A stretch of DNA of 64,000 bases, taken from the NCBI RefSeq assembly GCF_000787835.1, contig NZ_BBPP01000002.1, positions 249,437 through 313,436 of the forward strand, read 5' to 3'. The translations under genes were made by a program, and so were the position numbers. Positions 38,064-46,176 of this stretch are shown piece after piece. Source of the DNA: Streptacidiphilus melanogenes. GTDB lineage: Bacteria; Actinomycetota; Actinomycetes; Streptomycetales; Streptomycetaceae. The notes beneath the pieces are model-generated. The model had not been told where the DNA came from, did not search any database, and saw only the letters and a program-made list of their open reading frames with translations. Positions within the stretch are counted from its first letter, which is position 1. Each line of letters opens with the position of its first letter.

Positions 38064-39269
38064 ATGACTTCTGCCGAGAGCATCCATCCCGACATGGTCA
38101 TCCGAGCCCGAGTGAAGCTCCTGACGTCCGACAAACCGACCCTGCGAGACAAGGTGTGGGCCTATCGCATCCTCGCCCGCGTCGAGACCGGCTACCTGCC
38201 TCGACTCGTGGGCGCCCTGGTGCTGTGGGGCTACCAGGCCCCCGAAGGGCCGTACCGCCTGACCGTGTTCGACGAGGCGGTCGCCGCCGCGCGTCTCGTC
38301 GACAAGACGGAACCGAAGCGTGGTGAACTCCTGCTGCAGGCGCTCGACGCCCGGCAGAGGTGCCTCTACGGGTCGGGCCGACGCACCGAAGGCCTTGCCG
38401 TCCGCGAGGAGATGGCCTCCCTCGGCCGTCCGCAGCCGCTCGCTGCGGCGCTCGCCGAGGAGGGCCGCCACGACGAGTCCGCGAAGATCCATGACCGGCT
38501 GGCCGAGGGCGGCGCCGGCACCCCGTCCGACTGGGCTCTCATCGCACGGTCCGCGGAGTTGGAGGCCTGCGGGCGACTTGCCACAGCCGCCGAGGTCGCG
38601 TCGACGCTCGCCTCGCGGACGCGCGGCCGTCTGTCCGGGACGGGCGCGCCGCTGGCGCGTCTGTGCTGGGAACTGACACACCTGTCGCGCCTCCTGGACG
38701 TCCAGGGCGAGTCGGACCGGAGGCGCGAGGTCGACCGCGAGACCGTCCGCCGGCTCCAGGAGTTGGCGGCGACCGGAGAACGAAGGAGCTGGAGCAACAT
38801 TCTGTCGTGGTGGACTGTTCTCCTCGGCGTCTCCGGCCGGGCCGACGAGCCCGTGCGGCCAGGTCGGCCCAGTCCCGCCTTCGGCGAGGACGTGCTCCAG
38901 TGGTCTCCCGACGTGCGCAGGGCCTACCTCGACAGCCGGTTCGAGCTCGCCGCAGGCCTCGCCGACCTGACCCCGCGGGCGGAAGCCGATCCGCGAAAGC
39001 ATCTGCACGCTCTCGTGACGACGCAGCGTCGGCTCACGATCCGCGAGACCTTCTACTGGACCAACCGGACCTACCGGATCGCGGAGCCGCTGCGGCCGGT
39101 TTTCGACCGCAGCGTCGACCTGACGCGTCGACTCGCCGCGTCCGACCCGGCAAGGGGAACGGCTCTCCTGACCCGCGCTCTCACGGACCGGTCGGGCTTC
39201 CACCTCGCGGCACGCGAGTATGCCCCGGCTCTCGCCGACTTCCGCGAAGCGGTCGACCTCCGGGGCTGA
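38064..39269 (+). CDS. Hypothetical helical (TPR-like) protein
   Basis: The 401-aa protein is helix-rich, with repeating units such as LLQALDARQRCLYGSGRRTEGLAVREEM, LAAALAEEGRHDESAKIHDRLAEG and LWELTHLSRLLDVQGESDRRREVDRETVRRLQEL. They look like divergent tetratricopeptide helices, and the spacing is plausible for TPR. No catalytic motif, signal or membrane segment is evident. ATG at 38064 starts MTSAESIHPDMV; an upstream open extension to 38019 lacks a site. A decayed copy of the preceding gene's end lies just downstream, so its arrival may be recent. Function unknown. Confidence 0.6.
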   Translation: MTSAESIHPDMVIRARVKLLTSDKPTLRDKVWAYRILARVETGYLPRLVGALVLWGYQAPEGPYRLTVFDEAVAAARLVDKTEPKRGELLLQALDARQRCLYGSGRRTEGLAVREEMASLGRPQPLAAALAEEGRHDESAKIHDRLAEGGAGTPSDWALIARSAELEACGRLATAAEVASTLASRTRGRLSGTGAPLARLCWELTHLSRLLDVQGESDRRREVDRETVRRLQELAATGERRSWSNILSWWTVLLGVSGRADEPVRPGRPSPAFGEDVLQWSPDVRRAYLDSRFELAAGLADLTPRAEADPRKHLHALVTTQRRLTIRETFYWTNRTYRIAEPLRPVFDRSVDLTRRLAASDPARGTALLTRALTDRSGFHLAAREYAPALADFREAVDLRG

Positions 39270-39270
39270 T

Positions 39271-39316
39271 CAGGGCCACGCACGGCTGGTTCTGCCCCTC
39301 GGGACGCCCGTCCTGG
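39271..39316 (+). repeat. Decayed copy of thiolase 3' end
   Basis: CAGGGCCACGCACGGCTGGT begins a stretch that aligns with 37877-37923. It lacks one G of GGGGA, which would shift the frame. It starts 2 nt after the hypothetical gene's stop and cannot code. Confidence 0.7.
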
Positions 39317-39535
39317 CACGAGCGTCCCTTCCAGGAGTGAACCCCGCGGAGCCGAGAGGCTTCGACACGCACCCCAACCCATGGCGTCCACGCTGTGGGC
39401 TGGGGGAGCCGCGCCTCTGCCGCAGTGGCGAGCGCACACCACGCAGGCGGAGGTGTTCGGGACGCCGCGCCCTGGAACCAGGGCGGCGGGCCGCTCACCC
39501 CGCCTGCCGTGACGGGCGGGTCGACCGCGCCGCGT
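39317..39535. other. Gap between thiolase-like fragment and KAS III gene
   Basis: This stretch is noncoding-looking. It may be further decayed sequence from the same event; no homology is visible by eye. Confidence 0.4.
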
Positions 39536-40480
39536 TCAGGGGCAGCGGACGACCTGGCCGGCGTAGGCGAGGCCGCCGCCGAAGCCGAAGAGGAGGGCGG
39601 GGCCACCGGAGCGGAGTTCGCCGCGTTCCGAGAGGCGGGAGAGGGCGAGGGGGACGGAGGCCGCGGAGGTGTTGCCCGAGTCGACCACGTCGCGGGCGAC
39701 GACGCAGTCCGGCGAGAGGCCGAGCTTGCCGGCGATGGCGTCGATGATGCGCAGGTTGGCCTGGTGCGGGACGAAGGCGACCAGCTCGTCCGGGCGAACC
39801 CCCGCGCGCTCGCAGGCCTCGCGGGCGATCGGGGCGAGCTGGGTGGTGGCCCACCGGAAGACGGCCTGGCCCTGCTGGCTGATGGTCGGATCCCAGCCGT
39901 CGATGCGGACGGCGTCGCCCTTGGTGGGGTCGGAGCCCCAGACGACGGGGCCGACGCCCTCGAAGTCGTCCGTCGCCTCCAGGACGGCCGCACCCGCGCC
40001 GTCGGCGAAGATCACGCAGGTGGAGCGGTCGGTCCAGTCGATCGTGTCGGACATCTTCTCCGCGCCCACGACCAGGGCGCGGCGCGCGGCGCCCGCACGC
40101 ACGGCGTGGTCGGCGGTGGCGAGCGCGTAGGAGAAGCCCGAGCAGACGGTGTTCACGTCGTACGCCGCCGGGGTCGGGATGCCGAGGCGGGCGGCGACCT
40201 GGGCGGCGGTGTTGGGGCTGCGGTCCATCGCAGTGCAGGTGGCGACGACGACCAGGTCCACGCTCTGCGGGTCGAAGCCGCTGGCGGCCAGCGCCTTGGC
40301 GGCGGCGCGGGAGGCCATGTCGGCGACCGTCTCGTCGGGCGCCGCGATGTGCCGGGTGCGGATGCCCACGCGCGAGGTGATCCACTCGTCGCTGGTGTCG
40401 ACCAGCGACGCGAGATCGTCGTTGGTGAGGACCTTGGACGGCTGGTAGTGACCCAACGCGACGATGCGGGAACCTGTCAT
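39536..40480 (-). CDS. Beta-ketoacyl-ACP synthase III (FabH-like)
   Basis: The 314-aa enzyme starts MTGSRIVALGHYQPSKVLTN and has an intact Cys-His-Asn triad: Cys113 (VNTVCSGFSYAL), His239 (VPHQANLRI) and Asn270 (DSGNTSAASV). KAS III condenses an acyl-CoA with malonyl-ACP to start fatty acid or polyketide synthesis. I chose ATG at 40480 over GTG at 40489 because it fits family N-termini and has GGGAG close by. It stands alone, with no FAS genes near, so it may supply a special starter or act as an acyl-CoA handler in this region; that is inference. Confidence 0.88.
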   Translation of the reverse strand: MTGSRIVALGHYQPSKVLTNDDLASLVDTSDEWITSRVGIRTRHIAAPDETVADMASRAAAKALAASGFDPQSVDLVVVATCTAMDRSPNTAAQVAARLGIPTPAAYDVNTVCSGFSYALATADHAVRAGAARRALVVGAEKMSDTIDWTDRSTCVIFADGAGAAVLEATDDFEGVGPVVWGSDPTKGDAVRIDGWDPTISQQGQAVFRWATTQLAPIAREACERAGVRPDELVAFVPHQANLRIIDAIAGKLGLSPDCVVARDVVDSGNTSAASVPLALSRLSERGELRSGGPALLFGFGGGLAYAGQVVRCP

Positions 40481-40590
40481 GGCTCCCACTCAAGCTGATT
40501 ACCGATGGGTCTCCCGGAGAGGCTTGGCACAGGATCCACCGATGGGAGCTGTAGATCCCGGACAAACCCTCACAACGTGCGACGTTCGCG

Positions 40591-41664
40591 TCACTGTGCG
40601 AGCGAGGCCGCGTCGCCCATCACGATCACCGGGTGCTTGGACGGGTCCAGCGCCTGCAGCAGCGCCCGCATGTCCGCCTTGGCCAGCGCGACGCAGCCGT
40701 GCGTGGGACCGCCGTGGTCGACGTGGACCCAGATGCCGCCGCCGCGCGAGGCCCCCATCGGGCGCTCCGCGCTCAGCGGGGAGGTGCCGGGGACGTGGTT
40801 GTAGTTGATGGCGACGACGTAGTCGAAGGCGTCCGCCAGCGACTCGCCCTCGAAGCCCGTGCCCGGGGCCTGGAACGCGGAGGAGTGCGTGTACGGGAGC
40901 TTGGTGCCCGGGTTCGCGTCGAGGCCGCCGGCGTCGGTGAGGGAGAAGACGCCGATCGGGCTGTGCAGGTCGCCCGCGTGGTGATCGGTGGTCCAGCCGT
41001 CCTTGGCGTTGCGCGCGACCCAGGTGGGACCGGGCAGCCAGCCGCCCCCGGCGGTACGGGTGAACAGGACAGCCGTACCGGTGTTCTGGTTCTTGCCCTT
41101 GCCGGTGACCAGCAGCACCTGCTGCGCGTCGGCCGGCACCTTCGCGAGGAAGGCCGCACCGAGACCGGGCAGTTGCTTCACCTCGGCCGCGGGGGTCGCC
41201 CGGTCGACCGAGCGGGAGGCGTCGCCCACGCCGGTGCGCCCGGCGACCGGGACGGCCGAGGAGTCCGCCTGCGCCCCGGGGTTCGCGTCGTGGTGCGGGT
41301 TCACGAAACCGGCCACCGCTATCACCGCGACGGCGGCGACCGAGCCGACACCGAGGAAGCTGGTGCGCTTCAGGCGCTTGCGCCGCGCCCGCGCACGGGC
41401 CGCGACACGCGCCTGGGCACGCGTCTGCCGGGGGGAGCCGGACTCCTCACGGGGTGCCGCCACGCGCCCCTCGTACGCCGCGTCACGGTAAGTGGCGTCG
41501 CCGTAGGCCGTGTCGGCGTACCCACCGTCACCGAAGGCCCCGTCACCGTAGGCCGCGTCGATGTACGCGGCGTCGCCGTAGGCGGCGCTCCCGTCGAAGG
41601 GCGCGTCGGGGTGCGGCAGGGTGGCGGGCCGAGGCGCGGAGCCGGGACGGGCGTGGCTGGACAT
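40591..41664 (-). CDS. L,D-transpeptidase family protein with YGD repeats
   Basis: The 357-aa protein has three parts. Residues about 20-75 carry Tyr-Gly-Asp-Ala-type repeats (AAYGDAAYIDAAYGDGAFGD and on). A basic Arg-rich linker and one membrane helix follow at about 125-145. The C-terminal YkuD-like domain (from about 185) has SPIGVFSLTDAGG and the active-site HVDHGGPTHGCVAL (His and Cys). It probably cross-links peptidoglycan outside the membrane, with the repeats inside. ATG at 41664 has a weak GAGGA site. A 12-bp inverted repeat lies in its promoter region. It is not part of the catabolic set. Confidence 0.87.
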   Translation of the reverse strand: MSSHARPGSAPRPATLPHPDAPFDGSAAYGDAAYIDAAYGDGAFGDGGYADTAYGDATYRDAAYEGRVAAPREESGSPRQTRAQARVAARARARRKRLKRTSFLGVGSVAAVAVIAVAGFVNPHHDANPGAQADSSAVPVAGRTGVGDASRSVDRATPAAEVKQLPGLGAAFLAKVPADAQQVLLVTGKGKNQNTGTAVLFTRTAGGGWLPGPTWVARNAKDGWTTDHHAGDLHSPIGVFSLTDAGGLDANPGTKLPYTHSSAFQAPGTGFEGESLADAFDYVVAINYNHVPGTSPLSAERPMGASRGGGIWVHVDHGGPTHGCVALAKADMRALLQALDPSKHPVIVMGDAASLAQ

Positions 41665-41779
41665 AGCTGGATCCTCGCAGGTGGTCGACGTGACGCGGGC
41701 CGGTGAGCCGCAGGCCACCACCTCTCAGTCCCTCCGCCCGCACCTTGCTGTGCAGGCGTCACCGGCGTCACGCTACCCC

Positions 41780-41922
41780 CATCGGGTGATCGTGGAGGGC
41801 ATCGGCGTGTCTGGAACCGCAGGTTTCTGAGCGCCGGTCAATCCGCGACACGCCGTGTCCGCCAGGGGCGACCGGGCACTGCCTGCAACCACGCACCGTC
41901 AGCACACGGATCACCCGATGTG
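41780..41922. promoter_or_regulatory. 12-bp inverted repeat in the L,D-transpeptidase promoter region
   Basis: CATCGGGTGATC at 41780-41791 is the exact reverse complement of GATCACCCGATG at 41911-41922. The spacing is 119 nt, and the left arm lies about 116 nt upstream of the transpeptidase start. It may be a looping operator pair. Apart from it, the 309-nt gap to 41973 shows no gene. Confidence 0.55.
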
Positions 41923-41973
41923 TCTAAGGTCACAGCTACTACACAGCGTCAGGCTACCGGGTGGGCGCGCCTT

Positions 41974-42417
41974 TCAGGGCTTTGACGGGGCCCGACGGGC
42001 TGTCGGGCGAAACACGGGCACCCTGGGACCCGATTCACCTTCTACAGCAAAAGCGACAAAATCAGCATAGAGCTCCATATCCACCTGAAGGAGCGTCGGA
42101 TCGCAGTCCACGACCGTCGTCATCATCCGCGGCCCCTCAGCCAACTCGACGACGGCGGCGACGTAGGGCAGCCGGTCCCGGAAGGGCGGCAGGTCGTTGG
42201 CGTGGACGACGGACCAGGTGTAAAGGGTGGCCCGGCCGCTCGCCTGCTCCCAGGAGACGTCCTCGCTCCAGCAGCGCGGGCAGAACCCACGCGGGTAGTG
42301 GTGCGCGGCCCCGCAAGCCCGGCAGCGGCGCAGCAGCAGCCGGCCCTCGGCGGCGGCATCCCAGTAGGGCTGGGTGAACGCGTCCGGCTCGGGGAGGTCG
42401 GTGCGGGGGGTGGACAT
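41974..42417 (-). CDS. DUF35 Zn-ribbon/OB-fold protein (second copy)
   Basis: The 147-aa protein has a zinc ribbon (CRACGAAHHYPRGFCPRCW; CxxC at about 32-35 and 46-49) and an OB-fold with SGRATLYTWSVVHANDLPPFRDRLPYVAAVVEL. It is the partner type for Ltp thiolases such as 36687-37931, which lies elsewhere on the opposite strand. ATG at 42417 follows GGAGACG. It is downstream of the broken DoxX-like gene on the same strand and shares its operator at 42997-43013. Confidence 0.85.
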   Translation of the reverse strand: MSTPRTDLPEPDAFTQPYWDAAAEGRLLLRRCRACGAAHHYPRGFCPRCWSEDVSWEQASGRATLYTWSVVHANDLPPFRDRLPYVAAVVELAEGPRMMTTVVDCDPTLLQVDMELYADFVAFAVEGESGPRVPVFRPTARRAPSKP

Positions 42418-42473
42418 CAGGCGTCTCCGTCGGTCGGTTCGATGCGGACGGCTCCTGCGCGGGCGCTCCCGGC

Positions 42474-42937
42474 TCACGCGCCGAAGAGGTGCAGAACCCG
42501 GTCGAGGGACCAGCACTGCCAGCTCATGGCGAGCAGGCAGACCAGGGAGATCAGCGCCATCATCAGGTTCTGCCCCTGCTCGGCCCAGTCGTGGATCATC
42601 AGCACGAAGTACAGGAGGTTGAGCAGCAGCCCGGCCGCCAGCGCGATCGGGCTGAGCAGACCGAGGGTGAGCCGAGGCCGAGGGCCAGCTCGGCGAGGAC
42701 GACGACGTAGGCCATCAACCGGGGCCGCGGGGCCACCACGCGGTCGAAGGAGTCGCGGACGAAGGCCCAGCGGTGCCGGGAGGCGACGCCCCTGGCCCAC
42801 TCGATCCCGCTGGACCGCTGCAGCCAGCCCTTCTTGTCCTTGTGGCGCCAGCTCTCCAGCCACCACAGGCCGAGCCCGATCCGCAGCACCGCGAACCACT
42901 GGGCCGCCGACAGTCCGTAGGTGTGCACCGTCTGCAC
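42474..42937 (-). pseudogene. DoxX-like membrane protein gene with one frameshift
   Basis: Two reading frames together make one membrane protein. The first (start GTG 42937 after GGGGAGG, or ATG 42952) reads VQTVHTYGLSAAQWFAVLRIGLGLWWLESW...LAELALGLG. The second continues LTLGLLSPIALAAGLLLNLLYFVLMIHDWAEQGQNLMMALISLVCL to the stop at 42474. The break is near 42672, in GCCTCGG-CTCACC, consistent with loss of one C. As written it truncates the protein after about 95 usable residues. A sequencing error in this GC-rich run is possible. DoxX proteins accompany quinone or thiol redox. Confidence 0.75.
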
Positions 42938-42996
42938 GTGCGGCCTCCCCATCCGGTAGCGCGCCGGTGGCGCGGTGTGCGCGACAGAGACTGTTT

Positions 42997-43013
42997 ACTG
43001 ACGCTCCGTCAGT
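42997..43013. promoter_or_regulatory. Catabolic-regulon operator (DoxX/DUF35 promoter)
   Basis: ACTGACGCTCCGTCAGT is a perfect palindrome of the same core, differing from the consensus only at both outer bases. It is 60 nt upstream of the minus-strand start at 42937. Confidence 0.78.
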
Positions 43014-43047
43014 TCGGTGTCTTCCTGCAAAGCTCCGCTGACAGTAA

Positions 43048-43064
43048 TCTGATGGTACGTCAGA
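43048..43064. promoter_or_regulatory. Catabolic-regulon operator (acyl-CoA synthetase promoter)
   Basis: TCTGATGGTACGTCAGA matches at 13 of 14 half-site bases. It lies 38 nt upstream of the ATG at 43102, and 51 nt start to start from the operator at 42997, so this divergent promoter also has two sites. Confidence 0.78.
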
Positions 43065-43101
43065 TTCCAGAGAGCGGCACAGACCGGATCGGAGGCGCGC
43101 C

Positions 43102-45258
43102 ATGCGGGAGACGGACACCGTGACCGACGCGAGCGGACGGCCGCTCCGACCGCGGCCGGTGGATCTGGACCGCTTCTTCCGGCCCTCGTCCGTCGCCGTC
43201 ATCGGCGCGTCCGACACGCCGGGCCGGCCCAACACCGGGATCACCCGGCAGCTGCGGGCCTGGTCGGAGCGGGTCGGAGCGCGGATGTACCCGGTCAACC
43301 CCGGGCGGGACGAGGTCGACGGCCTGCCCTGCTACCCGGACCTCGCCGCCATCCCGGCCGACCCGGACGCGGACCCGATCGACCTGGCCGTGATCCTGCT
43401 CGCCGATCCGGCGGCCGTCGTGCCGCAGCTGGTCGAGGCGAAGGTCAAGTTCGCCGTCGCCTTCGCCTCGGGCTTCGCGGAGACCGGCGAGAGCGGGCGT
43501 GAGGCGCAGCGGCGGCTGGAGGGCCTGGTCGCGGAGGCGCCGACGGGCCTGCGGCTGCTCGGCCCGAACACCAACCTCAACGCGTTCGAGCGGTTCCGCG
43601 ACGACCTGACCGGGCCGGCGATCGCGCTGATCACCCAGTCCGGCCACCAGGGCCGTCCGCTGTTCACGCTGCAGGAGCTCGGCATCCGGCTCAGCCACTG
43701 GGCGCCGACGGGGAACGAGGCGGACCTGGAGGTCGCCGACTTCGTGCAGTGGTTCGCCGACCAGCCCGAGATCGGCGCGATCGCCGCCTACATCGAAGGC
43801 ATCAAGGACGGCCGGGCCTTCCTGCTCGCGGCGGACCACGCGGCCAGACGCGGTGTCCCCGTGGTCGCCGTCAAGGTCGGCCGCACCGACGAGGGCGCGC
43901 GGATGGCGCAGTCCCACACCGGCAAGCTGACCGGCGCGGACGACGTCGTGGACGCGGCCTTCCGCCAGTTCGGCGTGATCCGCGTCGAGGGGCTGGACGA
44001 ACTGCAGGACACCGCGGCCCTGCTGGCGCGCGCCAAGCCGCCGAAGGCGCCCGGCGTGGTCGTCTACTCCATCTCCGGAGGGACCGGCGCGCACCTCGCC
44101 GACATGGCCTCGGCGACCGGGCTGGTCCTGCCCCGGCTCTCCCAGGCCAAGCAGGACGAGCTGCACCAGTGGATCCCCGAGTACCTGAGCGTCGCCAACC
44201 CCGTCGACAACGGCGGCCACCCGGTGGGCGACTGGCGCGGGCGCAGGATCCTCGACGCGATCCTGGACGACCCGGAGGTCGGCGTCCTCATCTGCCCGAT
44301 CACCGGGCCGTTCCCGCCGATGAGCGACAAGCTGGCGAAGGACCTGGTCGAGGTCGCCGAGACCACGGACAAGCTGGTCTGCGTCATCTGGGGCTCGCCG
44401 GTCGGCACCGAGGCGGCCTACCGGGAGACGCTGCTCGGCTCCTCGCGGGTCGCCGTCTTCCGCACCTTCGGCAACTGCGTCCGCGCGGTCGCCGCCTACC
44501 TGGACCACCACGCATTCGTGCGCTCCTACCGCTCCCCCTTCGACGAGGCCCCGCGCGAGCCCTGCGCCGGCAAGGCGAAGGCCCAGCGACTGTTCCGCGA
44601 GGGCGAGAAGCTGAGCGAGTTCGCCGCCAAGCAGCTGCTGCGCTCCTACGGCATCCGGGTGCCGCGCGAGCAGTTGGTGACCAGCGCGGCGGGCGCGGTG
44701 CGGGCCGCCGGGGTGGTCGGCTACCCGGTGGTACTCAAGGGCTCCGCGCCCGGCGTCGCGCACAAGACCGAACTGGGTCTGGTGAAGGTCGGTCTGACCA
44801 GCGCGAGCCAGGTGCGCGAGGCGTTCCGGGAGTTGACGGAGAACGCGCGGGCCGGCGGCATTCCCCGACTCGACGGCGTGCTGGTCTGCCAGATGGTGGA
44901 GGCGGGCGTCGAGATGGTCGTCGGCGTCACGGACGACGCGGTGTTCGGGCCGACCGTGACGGTCGGCATGGGCGGTGTGTTCGTCGAGGTGATGCGCGAC
45001 ACCACGGTGCTGGTCCCGCCGTTCGGCCCCGGCGACGTGCGCGCGGCGCTGGCCCGGCTGCGATGTCGCCCGCTGCTGGACGGCGTGCGCGGGCTGCCGC
45101 CGATGGACGTCGACGCGCTGGTCGAGGTGGTGCTGCGGGTCCAGCGCATGGCGCTGGACCTGGGCGACCAGCTCGCGGAGTTGGACATCAACCCGCTGGT
45201 GGTGCTGGAACGCGGAAAGGGAGTCGTGGCCTTGGACGCGTTGGCGGTGTGCCGATGA
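43102..45258 (+). CDS. ADP-forming acyl/acetate-CoA ligase family (CoA-binding plus ATP-grasp)
   Basis: The 718-aa single-chain protein has a CoA-binding Rossmann domain (FFRPSSVAVIGASDTPGRPNTG), succinyl-CoA-ligase-like domains with ALITQSGHQG, and His272 in QSHTGKLTGADD, the expected phospho-His. Its C-terminal ATP-grasp has YGIRVPREQLVTS, YPVVLKGSAPGVAHKTELGLVKVGL and LDINPLVVLE. It makes acyl-CoA from acid, ATP and CoA, or the reverse. TQSGHQG differs from the common SQSGA. ATG at 43102 follows GGAGGCG. The hydratase follows by four-base overlap. Two operators precede it. Confidence 0.85.
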   Translation: MRETDTVTDASGRPLRPRPVDLDRFFRPSSVAVIGASDTPGRPNTGITRQLRAWSERVGARMYPVNPGRDEVDGLPCYPDLAAIPADPDADPIDLAVILLADPAAVVPQLVEAKVKFAVAFASGFAETGESGREAQRRLEGLVAEAPTGLRLLGPNTNLNAFERFRDDLTGPAIALITQSGHQGRPLFTLQELGIRLSHWAPTGNEADLEVADFVQWFADQPEIGAIAAYIEGIKDGRAFLLAADHAARRGVPVVAVKVGRTDEGARMAQSHTGKLTGADDVVDAAFRQFGVIRVEGLDELQDTAALLARAKPPKAPGVVVYSISGGTGAHLADMASATGLVLPRLSQAKQDELHQWIPEYLSVANPVDNGGHPVGDWRGRRILDAILDDPEVGVLICPITGPFPPMSDKLAKDLVEVAETTDKLVCVIWGSPVGTEAAYRETLLGSSRVAVFRTFGNCVRAVAAYLDHHAFVRSYRSPFDEAPREPCAGKAKAQRLFREGEKLSEFAAKQLLRSYGIRVPREQLVTSAAGAVRAAGVVGYPVVLKGSAPGVAHKTELGLVKVGLTSASQVREAFRELTENARAGGIPRLDGVLVCQMVEAGVEMVVGVTDDAVFGPTVTVGMGGVFVEVMRDTTVLVPPFGPGDVRAALARLRCRPLLDGVRGLPPMDVDALVEVVLRVQRMALDLGDQLAELDINPLVVLERGKGVVALDALAVCR

Positions 45259-46088
45259 GCGGCGACGCCGTGCTGCTGGTGGAGGACGCCGCGACCGGGG
45301 TGCGGCGGCTGACGCTGAACCGCCCCGAGGCGCTGAACGCCGTCACGGCGGAGCTGCGGGAGCGGCTGATCGCCGCACTCGACGAGGCCTCCGCCGACCG
45401 GGCGGTGCGGGTCGTCGTCCTGACGGGCGCGGGCCGGGCGTTCTGCTCGGGCGCGGACCTCAGCGGCGGCACGGGCAGCGTCACGCGCAGCACGACTGCT
45501 CCCGCGACGGCTCCCGCTCCCCCGGTGGCCGGTGACGTGGCGCGGATGCTGCGGCGGGGTGTGCAGCGCATGGTCGCCTCGGTGCTGGACTGCGAGAAGC
45601 CGGTGCTGTGCGCGCTGAACGGCGTGGCGGCCGGGGTCGGCGTCCAGCTGGCGCTGGCGTGCGACCTGGTCGTCGCCGCCGAGGAGGCGTCCCTGGTGCA
45701 GGTCTTCGCCAAGCGCGGCCTGGTTCCGGACGGCGGCGCCGCCTGGCTGCTGCCGCGGCTCGTGGGCGCGCAACGGGCGAAGGAGCTGCTGTTCTTCGGC
45801 GAGAAGGTCCGCGCGGCGGAGGCGGAACGCCTGGGGCTGGTCAACCGCGTGGTGCCGGAAGCGGAGCTGGACAAGGCGGTGGCGGAATGGTCCGAGCGCC
45901 TCGCCGCCGGCCCGACGCGCGCGTTCGCACTGACGAAGGCCCTGGTCAACGCATCTCTGGACGTGGACCGCGCCACGTCCTTCGCGGCGGAGGCGACGGC
46001 ACAGGAGATCAACATGATGACGCACGACGCCCAGGAGGGCGTCCGGGCCTTCGTGGAGCGGCGCGACGCCGGATTCGAGGGCCGGTAG
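45255..46088 (+). CDS. Enoyl-CoA hydratase/isomerase
   Basis: The 277-aa crotonase shows GAGRAFCSGADL (about residues 57-68), NGVAAGVGVQLALACDLVVAA (oxyanion hole) and KRGLVPDGGAAWLLPRLVG, with Asp in the second acid-base position as in PaaG/isomerase-like members. An insert of Thr, Ala and Pro (STTAPATAPAPPV) follows the first motif. It hydrates or shifts the double bond of enoyl-CoA. ATG overlaps the ligase stop by four bases, so the two are co-translated under operators 42997 and 43048. Confidence 0.87.
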   Translation: MSGDAVLLVEDAATGVRRLTLNRPEALNAVTAELRERLIAALDEASADRAVRVVVLTGAGRAFCSGADLSGGTGSVTRSTTAPATAPAPPVAGDVARMLRRGVQRMVASVLDCEKPVLCALNGVAAGVGVQLALACDLVVAAEEASLVQVFAKRGLVPDGGAAWLLPRLVGAQRAKELLFFGEKVRAAEAERLGLVNRVVPEAELDKAVAEWSERLAAGPTRAFALTKALVNASLDVDRATSFAAEATAQEINMMTHDAQEGVRAFVERRDAGFEGR

Positions 46089-46123
46089 AGGCACCGCCTC
46101 CTCTTCAGGGCCACGGCTTCCGC

Positions 46124-46140
46124 TCTGACAAATCATCAGA
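46124..46140. promoter_or_regulatory. Degenerate catabolic-regulon operator (flavin reductase promoter)
   Basis: TCTGACAAATCATCAGA keeps 12 of 14 half-site bases; both inner G/C bases are A. It lies 37 nt upstream of the flavin reductase start and 36 nt after the hydratase stop. Confidence 0.6.
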
Positions 46141-46176
46141 TTCAATGGGCAGGACCACACCCGGAGGAGCGAACCC

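Noticed and set aside
43060-44763. 567-residue minus-strand frame opposite the ADP-forming ligase
   Set aside because: Composition is Gly/Val/Arg repeats without domains. The plus-strand ligase has all family motifs and a good ribosome site.
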